A stretch of 63,435 nucleotides of DNA from Sutcliffiella horikoshii (GCF_008180725.1 NZ_VTEV01000013.1:1-63435), one strand, 5' to 3'. Positions 18,941-31,139 are shown, counted from the first letter of the stretch. Program-made: numbers and translations. Notes: generated by a model not told the origin, from the sequence alone.

Positions 18941-19366
18941 GTGGCTAAAAAAGTAATTAAAATGGTAAAGCTACAAATTCCGGCAGCGAAAGCTAACCCA
19001 GCACCACCAGTTGGACCAGCACTAGGTCAAGCAGGTGTTAACATCATGGGTTTCTGTAAAGAGTTTAACGCTCGTACAGCAGATCAAGCTGGATTGATTA
19101 TCCCTGTTGAAATCACGGTTTTTGAAGACCGTTCATTTACATTTATTACGAAAACTCCACCTGCTGCAGTTTTACTTAAAAAAGCAGCTGGTATCGAGTC
19201 TGGTTCTGGTGAACCAAACCGTAATAAAGTTGCAACAGTTAAGCGTGATAAAGTACGCGAAATTGCGGAGACGAAAATGCCAGATCTAAACGCTGCAAGC
19301 GTAGAAGCTGCAATGCGCATGGTTGAAGGTACTGCTCGTAGCATGGGTATCGTCATCGAAGACTAA
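18941..19366 (+). CDS. rplK: 50S ribosomal protein L11
   Basis: 141 residues from the GTG start. The N-terminal domain has the proline-rich [20 protein letters not shown]; the C-terminal domain binds the GTPase-centre rRNA. It forms the L11 stalk base with L10 and L7/L12. GTG 18941 sits 6 bases after AAGGAGGTG; an earlier in-frame ATG (18884) would add an unrelated 19-residue extension from the leader. Target region of thiopeptides; the proline-rich region looks wild type. Confidence 0.96.
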   Translation: MAKKVIKMVKLQIPAAKANPAPPVGPALGQAGVNIMGFCKEFNARTADQAGLIIPVEITVFEDRSFTFITKTPPAAVLLKKAAGIESGSGEPNRNKVATVKRDKVREIAETKMPDLNAASVEAAMRMVEGTARSMGIVIED

Positions 19367-19397
19367 TCCCATTGCTTTTGATTTAACTGCTGTTCAG

Positions 19398-19432
19398 GGT
19401 TGCGGATTTTGGTTTATGGCCAATTCGCAACC
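19398..19432 (+). other. Hairpin in the rplK-rplA gap
   Basis: GGTTGCG (19398-19404) and CGCAACC (19426-19432) form a 7-bp stem; an inner ATT/AATT pair may extend it. The tail CTTTATTCG is not a terminator tract. It may mark processing or L1 autoregulation; nothing in the sequence decides. Confidence 0.5.
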
Positions 19433-19483
19433 TTTATTCGTGGGAGGTTATTCCGCTAAAACCACATAAGGAGGACGTTTAAA

Positions 19484-20188
19484 ATGGCAAAAAGAGGTAA
19501 AAAGTACATCGAAGCTGCGAAACTTGTGGACCGTCAAACGGCTTACTCTGTTAACGAAGCTATCGAATTAGTTAAGAAAACAAACACTGCGAAGTTCGAC
19601 GCTACTGTGGAAGTTGCATTCCGTCTTGGAGTTGACCCTCGTAAAAATGACCAACAGATCCGTGGAGCAGTAGTGCTTCCTCATGGAACTGGTAAAACTC
19701 AAAAAGTCCTAGTTTTCGCTAAAGGCGAAAAAGCGAAAGAAGCAGAAGCTGCTGGAGCTGACTATGTTGGGGATGCTGACATGATCGCGAAAATCAACCA
19801 AGGTTGGTTTGATTTCGACGTAATCGTTGCTACACCAGACATGATGGGTGAAGTTGGTAAATTGGGACGCGTATTAGGACCTAAAGGCTTAATGCCAAAC
19901 CCTAAAACTGGTACAGTTACATTTGATGTAACAAAAGCTGTTAACGAGATCAAAGCTGGTAAAGTTGAATACCGCCTTGACAAATCCGGTAACATCCACG
20001 TACCAGTAGGTAAAATCTCTTTCGAAGATACGAAGCTTGTTGAAAACTTCACAACTATCTATGAGACTTTACTAAAAGCTAAACCGGCTGCTGCAAAAGG
20101 TACATTCATGAAGAACGTTGCTGTTACTTCTACAATGGGCCCTGGAGTAAAAGTTGACACTTCTACTTTCGTAGCTACCAAAAACTAA
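19484..20188 (+). CDS. rplA: 50S ribosomal protein L1
   Basis: 234 residues. Two-domain L1, with the conserved signature [19 protein letters not shown] near 160 and [10 protein letters not shown]-like block ([11 protein letters not shown]) near 94. It binds helices 76-78 of 23S rRNA at the mobile stalk near the E site. AAGGAGGA lies 8 bases before the ATG. Transcribed with rplK; the next genes start from a new consensus promoter. Confidence 0.97.
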   Translation: MAKRGKKYIEAAKLVDRQTAYSVNEAIELVKKTNTAKFDATVEVAFRLGVDPRKNDQQIRGAVVLPHGTGKTQKVLVFAKGEKAKEAEAAGADYVGDADMIAKINQGWFDFDVIVATPDMMGEVGKLGRVLGPKGLMPNPKTGTVTFDVTKAVNEIKAGKVEYRLDKSGNIHVPVGKISFEDTKLVENFTTIYETLLKAKPAAAKGTFMKNVAVTSTMGPGVKVDTSTFVATKN

Positions 20189-20192
20189 CATA

Positions 20193-20221
20193 TTGACACA
20201 AGATAACTAGACGGTTATAAT
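20193..20221 (+). promoter_or_regulatory. Perfect-consensus promoter of rplJL
   Basis: TTGACA (20193-20198), 17-bp spacer, TATAAT (20216-20221). Both hexamers and the spacer match the SigA consensus exactly. The start is predicted near 20229, giving the L10 leader. Confidence 0.93.
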
Positions 20222-20228
20222 AATCGTT

Positions 20229-20378
20229 GTGTTTATAAAATGATATTGTTTGTACCGTAGACAGTAGGTGCCGCAAGGCTTAATTTCCTACCGAGGTGTG
20301 AATTTTTACGACATAAAGCCTTGTGCTTTTAACGATAAAACTTCTGCCTCCACCTGCGTGGAGGCATTCTTTATGTAC
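20229..20378 (+). promoter_or_regulatory. Ribosomal protein L10 leader with attenuator
   Basis: The leader contains the conserved L10-binding segment (GTAGACAGTAGGTGCC...TTTCCTACCGAGGTGTG, about 20260-20299). It ends in an intrinsic terminator, GCCTCCAC (20346-20353) with GTGGAGGC (20358-20365), then ATTCTTTA. In the known Firmicutes leader family, the L10-L12 complex binds and favours termination, so excess protein shuts off rplJL. Confidence 0.88.
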
Positions 20379-20422
20379 ACCGGTCGGTATAAGTAGTAAC
20401 CAACTTTTTAGGAGGTGTAACG

Positions 20423-20923
20423 ATGAGCAAAGCAGTTGAAGTAAAAAAACAAGCTGTTGGAGAAATCGCTGACAAGTTTAAAGGTTCTGTATCTACGATC
20501 GTAGTTGACTACCGTGGACTTAACGTTGCGGAAGTAACAGAACTTCGTAAACAACTTCGTGAAGCAGGTGTTGAGTTCAAGGTTTACAAAAACTCTTTAA
20601 CTCGCCGTGCGGCTGAAGCAGCAGACATCAACGGACTTAACGACGCATTAACAGGACCTAACGCTATCGCATTCTCTACTGAAGATGTAGTAGCTCCTGC
20701 TAAGATTCTTAATGACTTCGCGAAAAAACACGAAGCATTAGAAATCAAAGCTGGTGTAATCGAAGGAAATGTTGCAACGGTTGAAGAAGTGAAAGCTCTT
20801 GCTGAACTTCCATCCCGCGAAGGTCTTCTTTCCATGTTGCTTAGCGTCCTTCAAGCTCCAATCCGCAACTTGGCTCTTGTTACGAAAGCAGTTGCAGATC
20901 AAAAAGAAGAGCAAGGCGCTTAA
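20423..20923 (+). CDS. rplJ: 50S ribosomal protein L10
   Basis: 166 residues. The N-terminal rRNA-binding domain ([20 protein letters not shown] near 29) is followed by the C-terminal helix that carries L7/L12 dimers. Anchors the stalk and is the likely ligand of the leader upstream. AGGAGGTG lies before the ATG. 63 bases separate it from rplL. Confidence 0.97.
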   Translation: MSKAVEVKKQAVGEIADKFKGSVSTIVVDYRGLNVAEVTELRKQLREAGVEFKVYKNSLTRRAAEAADINGLNDALTGPNAIAFSTEDVVAPAKILNDFAKKHEALEIKAGVIEGNVATVEEVKALAELPSREGLLSMLLSVLQAPIRNLALVTKAVADQKEEQGA

Positions 20924-20986
20924 TTTCAATCTAGCAAGTTAAGTAAGAAAAACAAAAACTTATAATATCTAAGGAGGAAATTAACA

Positions 20987-21349
20987 ATGACACACGAACA
21001 AATCATTGAAGCGGTTAAAAATATGACTGTTTTAGAATTAAACGACCTAGTAAAAGCAATCGAAGAAGAATTTGGTGTAACTGCTGCTGCTCCTGTAGCT
21101 GTAGCTGGTGGCGGAGCTGCTGAAGCTGCTGCTGAGCAAACTGAATTCGACGTAATCCTAGCTAACGCTGGCGGACAAAAAATCAAGGTTATCAAAGTAG
21201 TACGTGAAATCACTGGCCTTGGTCTTAAAGAAGCTAAAGAAGTTGTAGACAACGCTCCTAAAGCTCTTAAAGAAGGTATTGCTAAAGAAGAAGCTGAAGA
21301 AATCAAAGCTAAACTTGAAGAAGTTGGAGCTTCTGTAGAAGTTAAGTAA
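20987..21349 (+). CDS. rplL: 50S ribosomal protein L7/L12
   Basis: 120 residues. N-terminal dimerisation domain, an alanine and glycine-rich hinge ([20 protein letters not shown], about 31-50) and the C-terminal domain with [20 protein letters not shown] that recruits translational GTPases. Present as several dimers on L10. A strong terminator follows 18 bases after the stop. Confidence 0.97.
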   Translation: MTHEQIIEAVKNMTVLELNDLVKAIEEEFGVTAAAPVAVAGGGAAEAAAEQTEFDVILANAGGQKIKVIKVVREITGLGLKEAKEVVDNAPKALKEGIAKEEAEEIKAKLEEVGASVEVK

Positions 21350-21368
21350 TTACAGGCTCTTTAAAAGG

Positions 21369-21399
21369 AAAGCTCGCTACGTGTTAGCGGGCTTTTTTT
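21369..21399 (+). terminator. Terminator after rplL
   Basis: AAGCTCGCTA (from 21369) pairs with TTAGCGGGCTT, followed by a seven-T run. It separates rplJL from the methyltransferase gene. Confidence 0.88.
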
Positions 21400-21452
21400 A
21401 AACGGTGCCACACTTGATGTAAGGATCGTTTGGTTACTGTCTTTTTCAAGGG

Positions 21453-21461
21453 TGCTAATAT
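21453..21461 (+). promoter_or_regulatory. Extended -10 promoter of ybxB
   Basis: TGCTAATAT (21453-21461), a TG-n-TAATAT element, lies about 55 bases before the gene. Only a partial -35 (GTTACT) is seen. Confidence 0.5.
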
Positions 21462-21516
21462 ATGAAGTTGATTTGTTGAAAAGTTAGTGATAGCTTTTCA
21501 GATAAGGAGACTAAAT

Positions 21517-22119
21517 ATGACGAATCATTATTATACAAACAAGCCATCTGTGGAAAGCAACCGTCAACAATGGAAATTTGATTTAAAAGGTAACAACTTT
21601 TCTTTCATAACGGATAGCGGTGTTTTTTCAAAAAAAGAAGTGGACTTTGGATCAAGAGTGCTGATAGAGGCTTTTGAAGAACCGGAAGTGGAAGGTCGCA
21701 TTCTGGATGTTGGCTGTGGTTATGGTCCAATTGGATTGTCTCTTGCAAAATTTTATCCACATCGTCACGTGGACATGATTGATGTCAATGAACGGGCTGT
21801 TGAGCTTGCCAAAGAAAACGGTTCTATTAACAAAGTGGAAAATATCACAGTTTTCACTAGTGATATTTATGAAAATGTCACTTCCACCGATTATGCGGCA
21901 ATACTTTCTAATCCTCCGATCCGCGCTGGCAAAAAAGTAGTTCATGAAATTCTAGAAAAAGCTTGGACGCACTTAGCGCCAAAAGGTGAACTGTGGATTG
22001 TGATCCAAAAGAAACAAGGAGCTCCTTCAGCAATGGAGAAATTAGAATCATTGTTTGAGGAAGTGGAAGTTGTGACAAAGAAAAAAGGCTACTCCATCAT
22101 CAAATCAAAAAAGGGTTGA
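21517..22119 (+). CDS. ybxB: Class I SAM-dependent methyltransferase YbxB (RsmC-like)
   Basis: 200 residues. SAM-binding motif I ILDVGCGYGPIGLSLAKF (about 60-77), the acidic residue after strand 2 (VDMIDVNERA) and motif IV SNPPIRAG near 136. The NPPI catalytic loop and overall form match the RsmC-type rRNA guanine-N2 methyltransferases; the rRNA target in Bacillus is an inference. ATG 21517 follows AAGGAGA by 7 bases. As in B. subtilis it separates rplL from rpoB. Confidence 0.88.
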   Translation: MTNHYYTNKPSVESNRQQWKFDLKGNNFSFITDSGVFSKKEVDFGSRVLIEAFEEPEVEGRILDVGCGYGPIGLSLAKFYPHRHVDMIDVNERAVELAKENGSINKVENITVFTSDIYENVTSTDYAAILSNPPIRAGKKVVHEILEKAWTHLAPKGELWIVIQKKQGAPSAMEKLESLFEEVEVVTKKKGYSIIKSKKG

Positions 22120-22257
22120 CTTGGTTTTTTTGTTATGGTAGCATTGTTTAATGCCAATATGTATTTTTCTGAGCACTAATAATTTTATGTATTTTGCATG
22201 TATAAAATTAGTATGCTTGGAAAAGATAGTAAAATCAATAGAGCGATTGTAAAAACG

Positions 22258-22290
22258 TGGTTTTCTGTATTGAAACCATTTTTTATTTTT
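22258..22290 (+). terminator. Terminator between ybxB and rpoB
   Basis: TGGTTTT (22258-22264) pairs with GAAACCA (22272-22278) and is followed by a 12-base tract of T with one A. It ends ybxB messages or attenuates an rpoB transcript started upstream (a TATAAA occurs at 22201). Confidence 0.75.
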
Positions 22291-22338
22291 AACATGGATT
22301 CGTTTAAGCAATATTGTTTCCATGTTGAATGTTTTTTT
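22291..22338 (+). other. Second hairpin upstream of rpoB
   Basis: AACATGGA (22291-22298) and TCCATGTT (22319-22326) are perfect 8-bp arms around a 20-base loop; GAATG and seven T follow. The T tract is displaced by five bases, so it may be a weak attenuator of rpoBC. No unambiguous rpoB promoter was found in this gap. Confidence 0.55.
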
Positions 22339-22408
22339 ATGTTTGGCTTTGAGTGGTTTATATTTTTTAAACTACTATTAATAACGCTTGATACGAGGGG
22401 TGAATCAG

Positions 22409-25400
22409 TTGACAGGTCAACTAGTTCAATACGGACGACACCGCCAACGCAGAAGTTATGCTCGCATTAGTGAAGTATTAGATTTACCAAATCTAATAGA
22501 GATTCAAACATCTTCTTATCAATGGTTCCTTGATGAAGGGTTAAGAGAAATGTTTCACGACATTTCCCCGATTGAAGACTTCACAGGAAATCTATCTTTA
22601 GAATTCATCGATTATAGCTTAGGGGAACCTAAATATTCTGTTGAAGAATCAAAGGAAAGAGATGTTACATACTCAGCTCCTTTACGTGTGAAGGTTCGTC
22701 TCATTAACAAAGAAACTGGTGAAGTAAAAGACCAGGATGTATTTATGGGTGATTTCCCGTTGATGACGGATACTGGTACGTTCGTTATTAATGGTGCAGA
22801 ACGTGTTATTGTATCTCAGTTAGTGCGTTCTCCAAGTGTGTATTACAGCGGAAAAGTAGATAAAAATGGTAAAAAAGGCTTTTCGGCTACTGTTATTCCA
22901 AACCGTGGTGCATGGTTAGAATACGAGACTGACGCTAAAGATGTTGTATATGTTCGTATAGATCGTACTCGTAAACTACCAGTAACGGTTCTTTTGCGTG
23001 CTCTTGGATTCGGTTCCGACCAGGAAATCATTGATCTTCTTGGCGAAAACGAGTACCTTCGCAATACTTTAGATAAGGATAACACAGAAAGCACAGAAAA
23101 GGCATTACTAGAAATATATGAGCGTCTACGCCCTGGTGAACCACCAACGGTTGAAAACGCGAAAAGTTTATTAGAGTCTAGATTTTTCGATCCTAAACGC
23201 TATGATTTGGCAAGTGTTGGAAGATACAAGATTAATAAAAAGCTTCATATTAAGAACAGGCTTTTCAATCAACGTATCGCTGAAACACTTGTAGACCCAG
23301 AAACTGGGGAGATCATTGTAGAAAAAGGTACGCTGTTAGATCGTAGAACTTTAGACCGCATCCTACCTAACATTGAAGATGGTATCGGTCTGACTTCTTT
23401 CCATCCGCATGGTGGAGTAGTAGAAGATGAAGTGCCTATGCAATCTATTAAGATATATGCACCAAATGATGCAGAAGGTGAAAAAGAAATCGTCGTTTTA
23501 GGCAACGGTTTTATTGAAGAAAAAGTAAAGCATATCGCTCCAGCGGATATTATTGCTTCTATCAGTTACTTCTTTGACCTTCTTCATGGTGTAGGCGACA
23601 CGGATGATATTGATCACCTTGGTAACCGCCGTTTACGTTCTGTTGGAGAACTTCTTCAAAACCAGTTCCGTATCGGTCTATCCAGAATGGAGCGTGTAGT
23701 TCGTGAGAGAATGTCCATTCAGGACACGAACACTATTACTCCGCAACAATTGATCAACATCAGACCTGTTATTGCATCTATTAAAGAGTTCTTCGGAAGC
23801 TCTCAGTTATCTCAGTTCATGGATCAAACAAATCCACTGGCTGAATTAACACATAAACGTAGATTATCTGCGCTTGGACCTGGTGGTTTGACGCGTGAGC
23901 GTGCCGGCTTTGAAGTACGTGACGTTCACTACTCTCACTATGGCCGTATGTGTCCGATCGAGACTCCTGAGGGACCAAACATTGGATTAATCAACTCCCT
24001 TTCTTCTTTTGCGAAAGTGAATAAATTTGGCTTCATCGAAACTCCTTACAGAAGAGTTGACCCTGAAACGGGCCGCGTGACAGACCAAATTGATTACTTG
24101 ACTGCAGATGAAGAAGATAACTATGTAGTAGCCCAAGCAAATGCCCGTCTTGGTGAAGATGGTACATTCTTGGATCAAAATGTTGTATCCCGTTTCCGTG
24201 GAGAGAACACGGTTGTTGTAAGTGAGAGAATTGACTACATGGACGTTTCTCCTAAGCAGGTTGTATCTGCTGCGACAGCTTGTATTCCTTTCTTAGAAAA
24301 CGATGACTCCAACCGTGCCCTAATGGGAGCGAACATGCAACGTCAAGCTGTACCTTTATTGCAACCGGAATCCCCGATTGTTGGTACTGGGATGGAGCAC
24401 GTTTCCGCAAAAGACTCCGGAGCTGCCGTTATCTGTAAACACCCTGGTGTTGTAGAACGTGTAGAAGCCCGCGAAGTTTGGGTGCGTCGTATGGAAGAAG
24501 TCGACGGACAACAGGTAAAAGGCAACCTTGATAAGTACAGAATGCTTAAATTCATTCGTTCTAACCAAGGGACTTGCTATAACCAACGTCCAATCGTTTC
24601 TGTTGGTGACGTTGTAACAAAAGGAGAAATCCTTGCAGACGGTCCATCCATGGAAAAAGGTGAATTGGCACTTGGCCGTAACGTAATGGTCGGTTTCATG
24701 ACATGGGACGGTTATAACTATGAGGATGCTATCATCATGAGTGAGCGTCTGGTAAAAGATGATGTGTACACTTCCATTCATATTGAAGAATATGAGTCAG
24801 AAGCACGTGACACGAAACTTGGACCAGAAGAAATCACACGTGATATCCCGAACGTTGGGGAAGAGGCACTTAAAAATCTTGACGACCGCGGAATCATCCG
24901 AGTGGGTGCGGAAGTAAAAGACGGAGACCTACTAGTAGGAAAAGTAACACCTAAAGGAGTTACGGAACTTACTGCAGAAGAACGTCTATTACACGCAATC
25001 TTCGGTGAGAAAGCAAGAGAAGTACGTGATACATCACTAAGAGTTCCACACGGTGGTGGCGGTATCGTACTTGATGTAAAAGTATTCAACCGTGAAGATG
25101 GTGATGAATTGCCACCAGGTGTTAACCAATTAGTTCGTGCATACATCGTTCAGAAGCGTAAAATTTCTGAAGGTGACAAAATGGCCGGACGACATGGTAA
25201 CAAAGGGGTAATCTCCCGTATCTTACCGGAAGAAGATATGCCTTACTTGCCAGATGGAACACCAATTGACATCATGTTAAACCCACTAGGGGTACCTTCT
25301 CGTATGAACATCGGGCAGGTATTGGAGCTTCACCTAGGAATGGCAGCAAGAACACTTGGCATCCACGTAGCTTCCGCCGTATTTGATGGCGCGCGTGAAG

Positions 25401-25966
25401 AAGACGTTTGGAGCACACTTGAAGAGGCTGGCATGGCAAGAGACGCTAAAACAGTATTGTATGACGGAAGAACAGGTGAGCCGTTCGACAGCCGTGTATC
25501 TGTAGGGATCATGTATATGATCAAACTTGCGCACATGGTTGATGATAAGCTTCACGCACGTTCTACTGGACCATACTCACTTGTTACGCAACAACCACTT
25601 GGCGGTAAAGCTCAATTTGGTGGACAACGTTTCGGTGAGATGGAGGTATGGGCACTTGAGGCTTATGGTGCCGCTTATACACTACAAGAAATCCTAACAG
25701 TTAAATCCGATGACGTAGTAGGACGTGTAAAAACGTACGAAGCGATCGTTAAAGGTGAAAATGTACCTGAACCAGGTGTACCTGAATCCTTCAAAGTATT
25801 GATCAAAGAACTTCAAAGTTTAGGTATGGATGTAAAAATCCTATCCGGCGATGAAGAAGAGATAGAAATGAGAGATCTAGAGGAAGATGAAGAACAAGCT
25901 TCCGAAGGTATTTCCCTTGATTCAGATCAAGTAGAAGAAGTAAAAGAAACTGTCGCTAAAGACTGA
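22409..25966 (+). CDS. rpoB: RNA polymerase beta subunit
   Basis: 1185 residues from TTG 22409, which follows GAGGGGTGA and gives the standard [20 protein letters not shown] start; TTG 22388 upstream has no ribosome site. The rifampicin-binding cluster ([17 protein letters not shown] then [13 protein letters not shown], near residue 464) has the sensitive-type residues at the usual resistance positions. The catalytic-region block [15 protein letters not shown] is intact. The C-terminus carries the acidic tail ([10 protein letters not shown]) usual in Bacillus. Followed by rpoC after 66 bases. Confidence 0.98.
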   Translation: MTGQLVQYGRHRQRRSYARISEVLDLPNLIEIQTSSYQWFLDEGLREMFHDISPIEDFTGNLSLEFIDYSLGEPKYSVEESKERDVTYSAPLRVKVRLINKETGEVKDQDVFMGDFPLMTDTGTFVINGAERVIVSQLVRSPSVYYSGKVDKNGKKGFSATVIPNRGAWLEYETDAKDVVYVRIDRTRKLPVTVLLRALGFGSDQEIIDLLGENEYLRNTLDKDNTESTEKALLEIYERLRPGEPPTVENAKSLLESRFFDPKRYDLASVGRYKINKKLHIKNRLFNQRIAETLVDPETGEIIVEKGTLLDRRTLDRILPNIEDGIGLTSFHPHGGVVEDEVPMQSIKIYAPNDAEGEKEIVVLGNGFIEEKVKHIAPADIIASISYFFDLLHGVGDTDDIDHLGNRRLRSVGELLQNQFRIGLSRMERVVRERMSIQDTNTITPQQLINIRPVIASIKEFFGSSQLSQFMDQTNPLAELTHKRRLSALGPGGLTRERAGFEVRDVHYSHYGRMCPIETPEGPNIGLINSLSSFAKVNKFGFIETPYRRVDPETGRVTDQIDYLTADEEDNYVVAQANARLGEDGTFLDQNVVSRFRGENTVVVSERIDYMDVSPKQVVSAATACIPFLENDDSNRALMGANMQRQAVPLLQPESPIVGTGMEHVSAKDSGAAVICKHPGVVERVEAREVWVRRMEEVDGQQVKGNLDKYRMLKFIRSNQGTCYNQRPIVSVGDVVTKGEILADGPSMEKGELALGRNVMVGFMTWDGYNYEDAIIMSERLVKDDVYTSIHIEEYESEARDTKLGPEEITRDIPNVGEEALKNLDDRGIIRVGAEVKDGDLLVGKVTPKGVTELTAEERLLHAIFGEKAREVRDTSLRVPHGGGGIVLDVKVFNREDGDELPPGVNQLVRAYIVQKRKISEGDKMAGRHGNKGVISRILPEEDMPYLPDGTPIDIMLNPLGVPSRMNIGQVLELHLGMAARTLGIHVASAVFDGAREEDVWSTLEEAGMARDAKTVLYDGRTGEPFDSRVSVGIMYMIKLAHMVDDKLHARSTGPYSLVTQQPLGGKAQFGGQRFGEMEVWALEAYGAAYTLQEILTVKSDDVVGRVKTYEAIVKGENVPEPGVPESFKVLIKELQSLGMDVKILSGDEEEIEMRDLEEDEEQASEGISLDSDQVEEVKETVAKD

Positions 25967-26032
25967 TGGCCAACAGTACTTTAAAGATAAGCATTTGGGT
26001 AGAACCTGTAGATTATAAGGGAGGTAGGCCCC

Positions 26033-29000
26033 TTGCTAGATGTTAATAATTTTGAATATATGAAAATAGGCCTTGCTTCACCCGACAAGATCAGATCCTG
26101 GTCTTTCGGGGAAGTCAAGAAGCCTGAGACAATTAACTATCGTACATTAAAGCCAGAAAAAGATGGGTTATTCTGCGAAAGAATTTTCGGTCCTACAAAG
26201 GACTGGGAATGTCACTGTGGTAAATACAAGCGCGTCCGTTATAAGGGCGTTGTCTGTGACCGCTGTGGTGTAGAAGTAACAAGAGCAAAAGTACGTCGTG
26301 AACGCATGGGTCACATCGAGCTTGCTGCTCCTGTATCCCACATCTGGTACTTCAAAGGAATCCCAAGCCGCATGGGTCTTGTTCTTGACATGTCCCCACG
26401 TGCGCTAGAGGAAGTAATTTACTTCGCATCTTACGTGGTAACAGAAACAGGCGACACTCCTTTGGAGAAGAAGCAACTGCTTTCTGAAAAGGAATTCCGT
26501 GCATACCGTGAAAAGTATGGTCAAACATTCCAAGCTGCCATGGGTGCAGAAGCAATCAAGAAACTTCTTTTTGACATCGACTTGGAAAAAGAAGTAGATA
26601 CCCTAAAAGAAGAGCTTAAAACTGCTCAAGGTCAACGCCGTACGAGAGCAATTAAGCGTCTTGAAGTATTGGAATCCTTCAGAGGATCCGGCAACGAACC
26701 ATCTTGGATGATCCTTGATGTACTACCGGTTATCCCTCCTGAATTACGTCCAATGGTGCAATTGGATGGTGGTCGTTTTGCGACTTCCGACTTGAATGAC
26801 TTGTATCGCCGTGTCATCAACCGTAACAACCGTTTAAAACGTCTTCTTGACCTTGGTGCCCCAAGCATCATCGTACAGAATGAAAAACGTATGTTACAAG
26901 AAGCTGTTGACGCACTTATCGACAATGGTCGCCGTGGCCGTCCAGTAACAGGACCTGGTAACCGCCCATTGAAATCTCTTTCTCACATGCTGAAAGGGAA
27001 GCAAGGTCGTTTCCGTCAGAACTTACTAGGAAAACGTGTTGACTACTCTGGTCGTTCCGTTATCGTAGTAGGACCTAACTTGAAAATGTACCAATGTGGA
27101 TTACCGAAAGAAATGGCCCTTGAGCTATTCAAGCCTTTCGTCATGAAAGAACTTGTAGAACGCGGGCTTGCACATAACATTAAGAGTGCGAAGCGTAAGA
27201 TCGAACGGGTACAACCTGAGGTTTGGGACGTATTGGAATCCGTTATCAAGGAACACCCAGTATTACTGAACCGCGCACCAACTCTACACAGACTAGGTAT
27301 TCAAGCATTTGAACCTACCCTTGTAGAAGGCCGTGCTATTCGTCTACATCCTCTTGTGTGTACTGCATACAACGCGGACTTTGACGGTGACCAAATGGCT
27401 GTTCACGTACCTCTTTCTGCTGAAGCACAGGCTGAAGCACGCATCTTGATGCTTGCTGCGCAAAACATCCTTAACCCTAAGGATGGAAAACCGGTAGTAA
27501 CACCTTCCCAGGATATGGTACTTGGTAACTACTACTTAACACTAGAGCGAGAAAATGCTGTAGGTGAAGGAATGGTATTCAAGGATACGAATGAAGCGCT
27601 TATCGCTTATTCAAACGGCTATGTACATCTGCACACTCGTGTAGCGGTATATGCAGGATCCTTAAATAACGAAACATTCACTGAAGAGCAAAAACAAAAG
27701 CTTCTAATTACGACAGTAGGGAAGTTGATTTTCAACGAAATCCTGCCGCCGTCATTCCCTTACATTAACGAACCGACAAAGTTCAACTTAGAAGTAAACA
27801 CTCCTGAGAAGTATTTTGTTGAAAAAGGTGCGAATGTAAAAGAAGCAATACAAGCACAAGAAATAATCGATCCATTTAAGAAGAAAATTCTTGGTAACAT
27901 TATTGCGGAAGTGTTCAAACGCTTCAAGATTACGCAAACGTCTGAAATGCTTGACCGCATGAAAAACCTTGGATTCCGTTACTCTACTAAAGCTGGTATC
28001 ACAGTTGGTGTAGCTGATATCGTAGTTCTTAAAGAGAAAGATGAAATCTTGGTGGAAGCACAAACAAAAGTTGATACAGTTCTTAAGCAGTTCCGCCGTG
28101 GATTAATCACAGAGGAAGAGCGCTATGACCGCGTTATCTCCATCTGGAGTGCTGCTAAAGATAAGATCCAAGGGTTGCTAATGGCGTCCTTGCCACGCTT
28201 GAACCACATCTTTATGATGAGTGATTCCGGTGCCCGTGGTAACGCATCTAACTTTACACAATTAGCTGGTATGCGTGGACTGATGGCCAATCCATCTGGA
28301 CGTATCATTGAATTACCGATCAAATCCAGTTTCCGTGAAGGTCTTACGGTATTGGAATACTTTATCTCTACTCACGGTGCGCGTAAAGGTCTTGCCGATA
28401 CAGCACTGAAAACTGCCGATTCCGGTTACTTGACTCGTCGTCTTGTAGACGTGGCGCAGGATGTTATCGTTCGTGAGATAGATTGTGGAACAGACCGTGG
28501 TCTGCACATTACTTCTCTGAAAGATGGCACAGAAGTAGTAGAAAAATTAGAAGAACGTTTAGTCGGCCGTTACGCGAGAAAAGCTGTAAAGCACCCTGAA
28601 ACTGGGGAAGTTCTTGTTGCGGGTAACGATTTAATTACTGAAGACCTAGCAACAACCATTGTAGAAGCAGGCGTGGAAGATGTTTGGATCCGATCTGTAT
28701 TCACATGTGACACTCGTCATGGTGTATGTAAAAAATGTTACGGCCGCAACCTTGCGACTGGCCTAGAAGTAGAAGTGGGAGAAGCAGTTGGTATCATCGC
28801 TGCCCAATCTATCGGTGAGCCGGGAACTCAGTTGACGATGCGTACATTCCATACAGGTGGGGTTGCTGGAGACGATATTACACAAGGTTTACCACGTATC
28901 CAAGAGATTTTCGAAGCGCGTAATCCTAAAGGTCAAGCGGTCATCTCTGAGATCGATGGTGTTGTAACTGCCATCAACGAAGGTCGCGACCGTCAGCAAG

Positions 29001-29629
29001 AAATCACTGTCCAAGGTGAAGTTGAAACGAGAAACTACACAGTGCCTTACACTGGCCGCCTTAAAGTAGGCGTGAATTCAGAAGTATCTCGTGGTCAGGA
29101 ACTAACAGAAGGTTCCATCGATCCGAAAGAACTACTGAAAGTGAAAGATATGGTTTCTGTACAGGAGTATCTATTGCTTGAAGTTCAAAAAGTATACCGT
29201 ATGCAAGGGGTAGAAATCGGTGACAAACACGTAGAGGTTATGGTTCGCCAGATGCTACGTAAAGTACGTGTTATTGATGCTGGTGATACAGATGTACTAC
29301 CAGGAACACTGCTTGATGTTCACCAATTCACTGATGCAAACGAACGTGTACTTCTTGAAGGCAGAACACCTGCAACTGGACGTCCGGTATTACTAGGTAT
29401 CACGAAAGCTTCTCTTGAAACGGATTCCTTCCTATCTGCAGCTTCCTTCCAGGAAACGACTAGAGTCTTGACAGACGCTGCAATTAAAGGAAAACGCGAC
29501 GAGTTACTAGGTCTGAAAGAGAATGTTATCATCGGTAAACTAGTTCCAGCTGGTACAGGTATGAACCGTTACCGTAAATTCGATCTAACGAAAGAAGTCG
29601 GTAAAGAAGAGCCTGTAACGGTAGAATAA
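26033..29629 (+). CDS. rpoC: RNA polymerase beta' subunit
   Basis: 1198 residues. N-terminal zinc ribbon ([20 protein letters not shown], about 60-78), catalytic magnesium loop NADFDGD near 447, the bridge-helix and trigger-loop regions ([32 protein letters not shown]) and a second zinc site ([13 protein letters not shown], near 890). The start is TTG 26033 with GGGAGGT 8 bases before, giving [10 protein letters not shown] as in relatives. It shares the transcript with rpoB and ends at a clear terminator. Confidence 0.98.
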   Translation: MLDVNNFEYMKIGLASPDKIRSWSFGEVKKPETINYRTLKPEKDGLFCERIFGPTKDWECHCGKYKRVRYKGVVCDRCGVEVTRAKVRRERMGHIELAAPVSHIWYFKGIPSRMGLVLDMSPRALEEVIYFASYVVTETGDTPLEKKQLLSEKEFRAYREKYGQTFQAAMGAEAIKKLLFDIDLEKEVDTLKEELKTAQGQRRTRAIKRLEVLESFRGSGNEPSWMILDVLPVIPPELRPMVQLDGGRFATSDLNDLYRRVINRNNRLKRLLDLGAPSIIVQNEKRMLQEAVDALIDNGRRGRPVTGPGNRPLKSLSHMLKGKQGRFRQNLLGKRVDYSGRSVIVVGPNLKMYQCGLPKEMALELFKPFVMKELVERGLAHNIKSAKRKIERVQPEVWDVLESVIKEHPVLLNRAPTLHRLGIQAFEPTLVEGRAIRLHPLVCTAYNADFDGDQMAVHVPLSAEAQAEARILMLAAQNILNPKDGKPVVTPSQDMVLGNYYLTLERENAVGEGMVFKDTNEALIAYSNGYVHLHTRVAVYAGSLNNETFTEEQKQKLLITTVGKLIFNEILPPSFPYINEPTKFNLEVNTPEKYFVEKGANVKEAIQAQEIIDPFKKKILGNIIAEVFKRFKITQTSEMLDRMKNLGFRYSTKAGITVGVADIVVLKEKDEILVEAQTKVDTVLKQFRRGLITEEERYDRVISIWSAAKDKIQGLLMASLPRLNHIFMMSDSGARGNASNFTQLAGMRGLMANPSGRIIELPIKSSFREGLTVLEYFISTHGARKGLADTALKTADSGYLTRRLVDVAQDVIVREIDCGTDRGLHITSLKDGTEVVEKLEERLVGRYARKAVKHPETGEVLVAGNDLITEDLATTIVEAGVEDVWIRSVFTCDTRHGVCKKCYGRNLATGLEVEVGEAVGIIAAQSIGEPGTQLTMRTFHTGGVAGDDITQGLPRIQEIFEARNPKGQAVISEIDGVVTAINEGRDRQQEITVQGEVETRNYTVPYTGRLKVGVNSEVSRGQELTEGSIDPKELLKVKDMVSVQEYLLLEVQKVYRMQGVEIGDKHVEVMVRQMLRKVRVIDAGDTDVLPGTLLDVHQFTDANERVLLEGRTPATGRPVLLGITKASLETDSFLSAASFQETTRVLTDAAIKGKRDELLGLKENVIIGKLVPAGTGMNRYRKFDLTKEVGKEEPVTVE

Positions 29630-29632
29630 AAG

Positions 29633-29665
29633 AAAGATTGTCGGGCATCCCCCGACAATCTTTTC
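29633..29665 (+). terminator. Terminator after rpoC
   Basis: AAAGATTGTCGGG (from 29633) pairs with CCCGACAATC (29651-29660) around a short loop, followed by TTTTC. Confidence 0.88.
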
Positions 29666-29684
29666 AATGTTATTCGATAAAGTG

Positions 29685-29713
29685 TTGACATTCAAAAATA
29701 GAGATGGTAATAT
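29685..29713 (+). promoter_or_regulatory. Strong promoter of the str operon
   Basis: TTGACA (29685-29690), 17-bp spacer, TAATAT (29708-29713) with TGG before it. It lies directly after the rpoC terminator and drives rplGB-rpsL-rpsG-fusA and probably tuf. Confidence 0.9.
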
Positions 29714-29756
29714 AGCAAAGGTGCTTATATAACCTGTTGCTTTGGAGGATATGTTA

Positions 29757-30005
29757 ATGTCTTATGAAAAAGTGATGCAGGCAAACACCTTCATTGTTGG
29801 TACCAAACAAACAGTGAAGGCGCTGAAATCCGGAACAGTAAAAGAGGTTGTCATTGCAGAGGATGCTGATGTGATTGTCACACAGAAAGTTGTCCAAACT
29901 GCCAATGAGCACAACATACCAGTCTTAAAAGTAGATTCGATGAAAAAACTCGGAAAAGCTTGCGGGATTGAAGTGGGTGCCTCCGCTGTTGCGATCATTC
30001 ATTAA
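29757..30005 (+). CDS. rplGB: L7Ae-family kink-turn RNA-binding protein (YbxF)
   Basis: 82 residues, L7Ae/L30e fold. The family block [18 protein letters not shown] closes the protein. In B. subtilis YbxF binds kink-turn RNAs and sits in the same place before rpsL. ATG 29757 lies 8 bases after GGAGG; ATG 29751 is closer than usual. It opens the str operon. Confidence 0.92.
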   Translation: MSYEKVMQANTFIVGTKQTVKALKSGTVKEVVIAEDADVIVTQKVVQTANEHNIPVLKVDSMKKLGKACGIEVGASAVAIIH

Positions 30006-30083
30006 AAACTGTTTTTGTGAGTGCAGATTCGCAAAGACTTTGTTTTTTACCTAAAAATGAACCACCTGGATATGTGGTCTTAA

Positions 30084-30530
<447 letters not shown>

Positions 30531-30579
30531 TATACTTCAAACTGCTTAACATTAAGTTACCCGAAAGGAGGAAAATAAT

Positions 30580-31050
30580 ATGCCACGTAAAGGCCCTGTT
30601 GCAAAAAGAGACGTATTACCAGATCCGTTATACAACTCTAAATTAGTAACTCGTCTTGTAAATAAATTAATGATCGATGGTAAGAGAGGAAAATCTCAAG
30701 CTATCATCTATAACGCATTCAAACTAGTTGGTGAGCGTTCCGGACAAGAACCTATGGAAGTGTTCGAACAAGCTATGAAAAACATCATGCCTGTTCTTGA
30801 AGTTAGAGCACGTCGTGTAGGTGGAGCAAACTACCAAGTACCTGTAGAGGTGCGCCCAGATCGTCGTACAACTCTTGGACTTCGTTATTTAGTTAACTAT
30901 TCTCGTCTTCGTGGAGAGAAAACGATGGAAGAGCGTTTAGCTAATGAAATCCTTGATGCTGCTAACAACACTGGTGCTTCCGTTAAGAAGCGTGAAGATA
31001 TGCACAAAATGGCAGAAGCAAACAAAGCGTTTGCTCACTACCGCTGGTAA
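30580..31050 (+). CDS. rpsG: 30S ribosomal protein S7
   Basis: 156 residues. Primary binder of the 16S 3' major domain and head nucleator; the N-terminal [20 protein letters not shown] and the helix with [16 protein letters not shown] are typical. Preceded by AAAGGAGG. A perfect 10-bp hairpin stands in the following gap before fusA, a possible target for S7 autoregulation or RNA processing. Confidence 0.98.
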   Translation: MPRKGPVAKRDVLPDPLYNSKLVTRLVNKLMIDGKRGKSQAIIYNAFKLVGERSGQEPMEVFEQAMKNIMPVLEVRARRVGGANYQVPVEVRPDRRTTLGLRYLVNYSRLRGEKTMEERLANEILDAANNTGASVKKREDMHKMAEANKAFAHYRW

Positions 31051-31067
31051 GATCACATATTATCTGG

Positions 31068-31094
31068 AGCTGTTAAGACAAGTACTTAACAGCT
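31068..31094 (+). other. Perfect hairpin in the rpsG-fusA gap
   Basis: AGCTGTTAAG (31068-31077) and CTTAACAGCT (31085-31094) are perfect 10-bp arms around a 7-base loop. No T tract follows (TTCGGTAT), so it is unlikely to be a terminator. Confidence 0.8.
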
Positions 31095-31139
31095 TTCGGT
31101 ATAAATTAAATCTAGTTACTTAGGAAGGAGAAATACACT

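Noticed and set aside
22198-22470. Open frame between ybxB and rpoB
   Set aside because: Runs through two hairpins and into the rpoB start in another frame; Phe-rich composition mirrors T-rich DNA and no ribosome site is seen.
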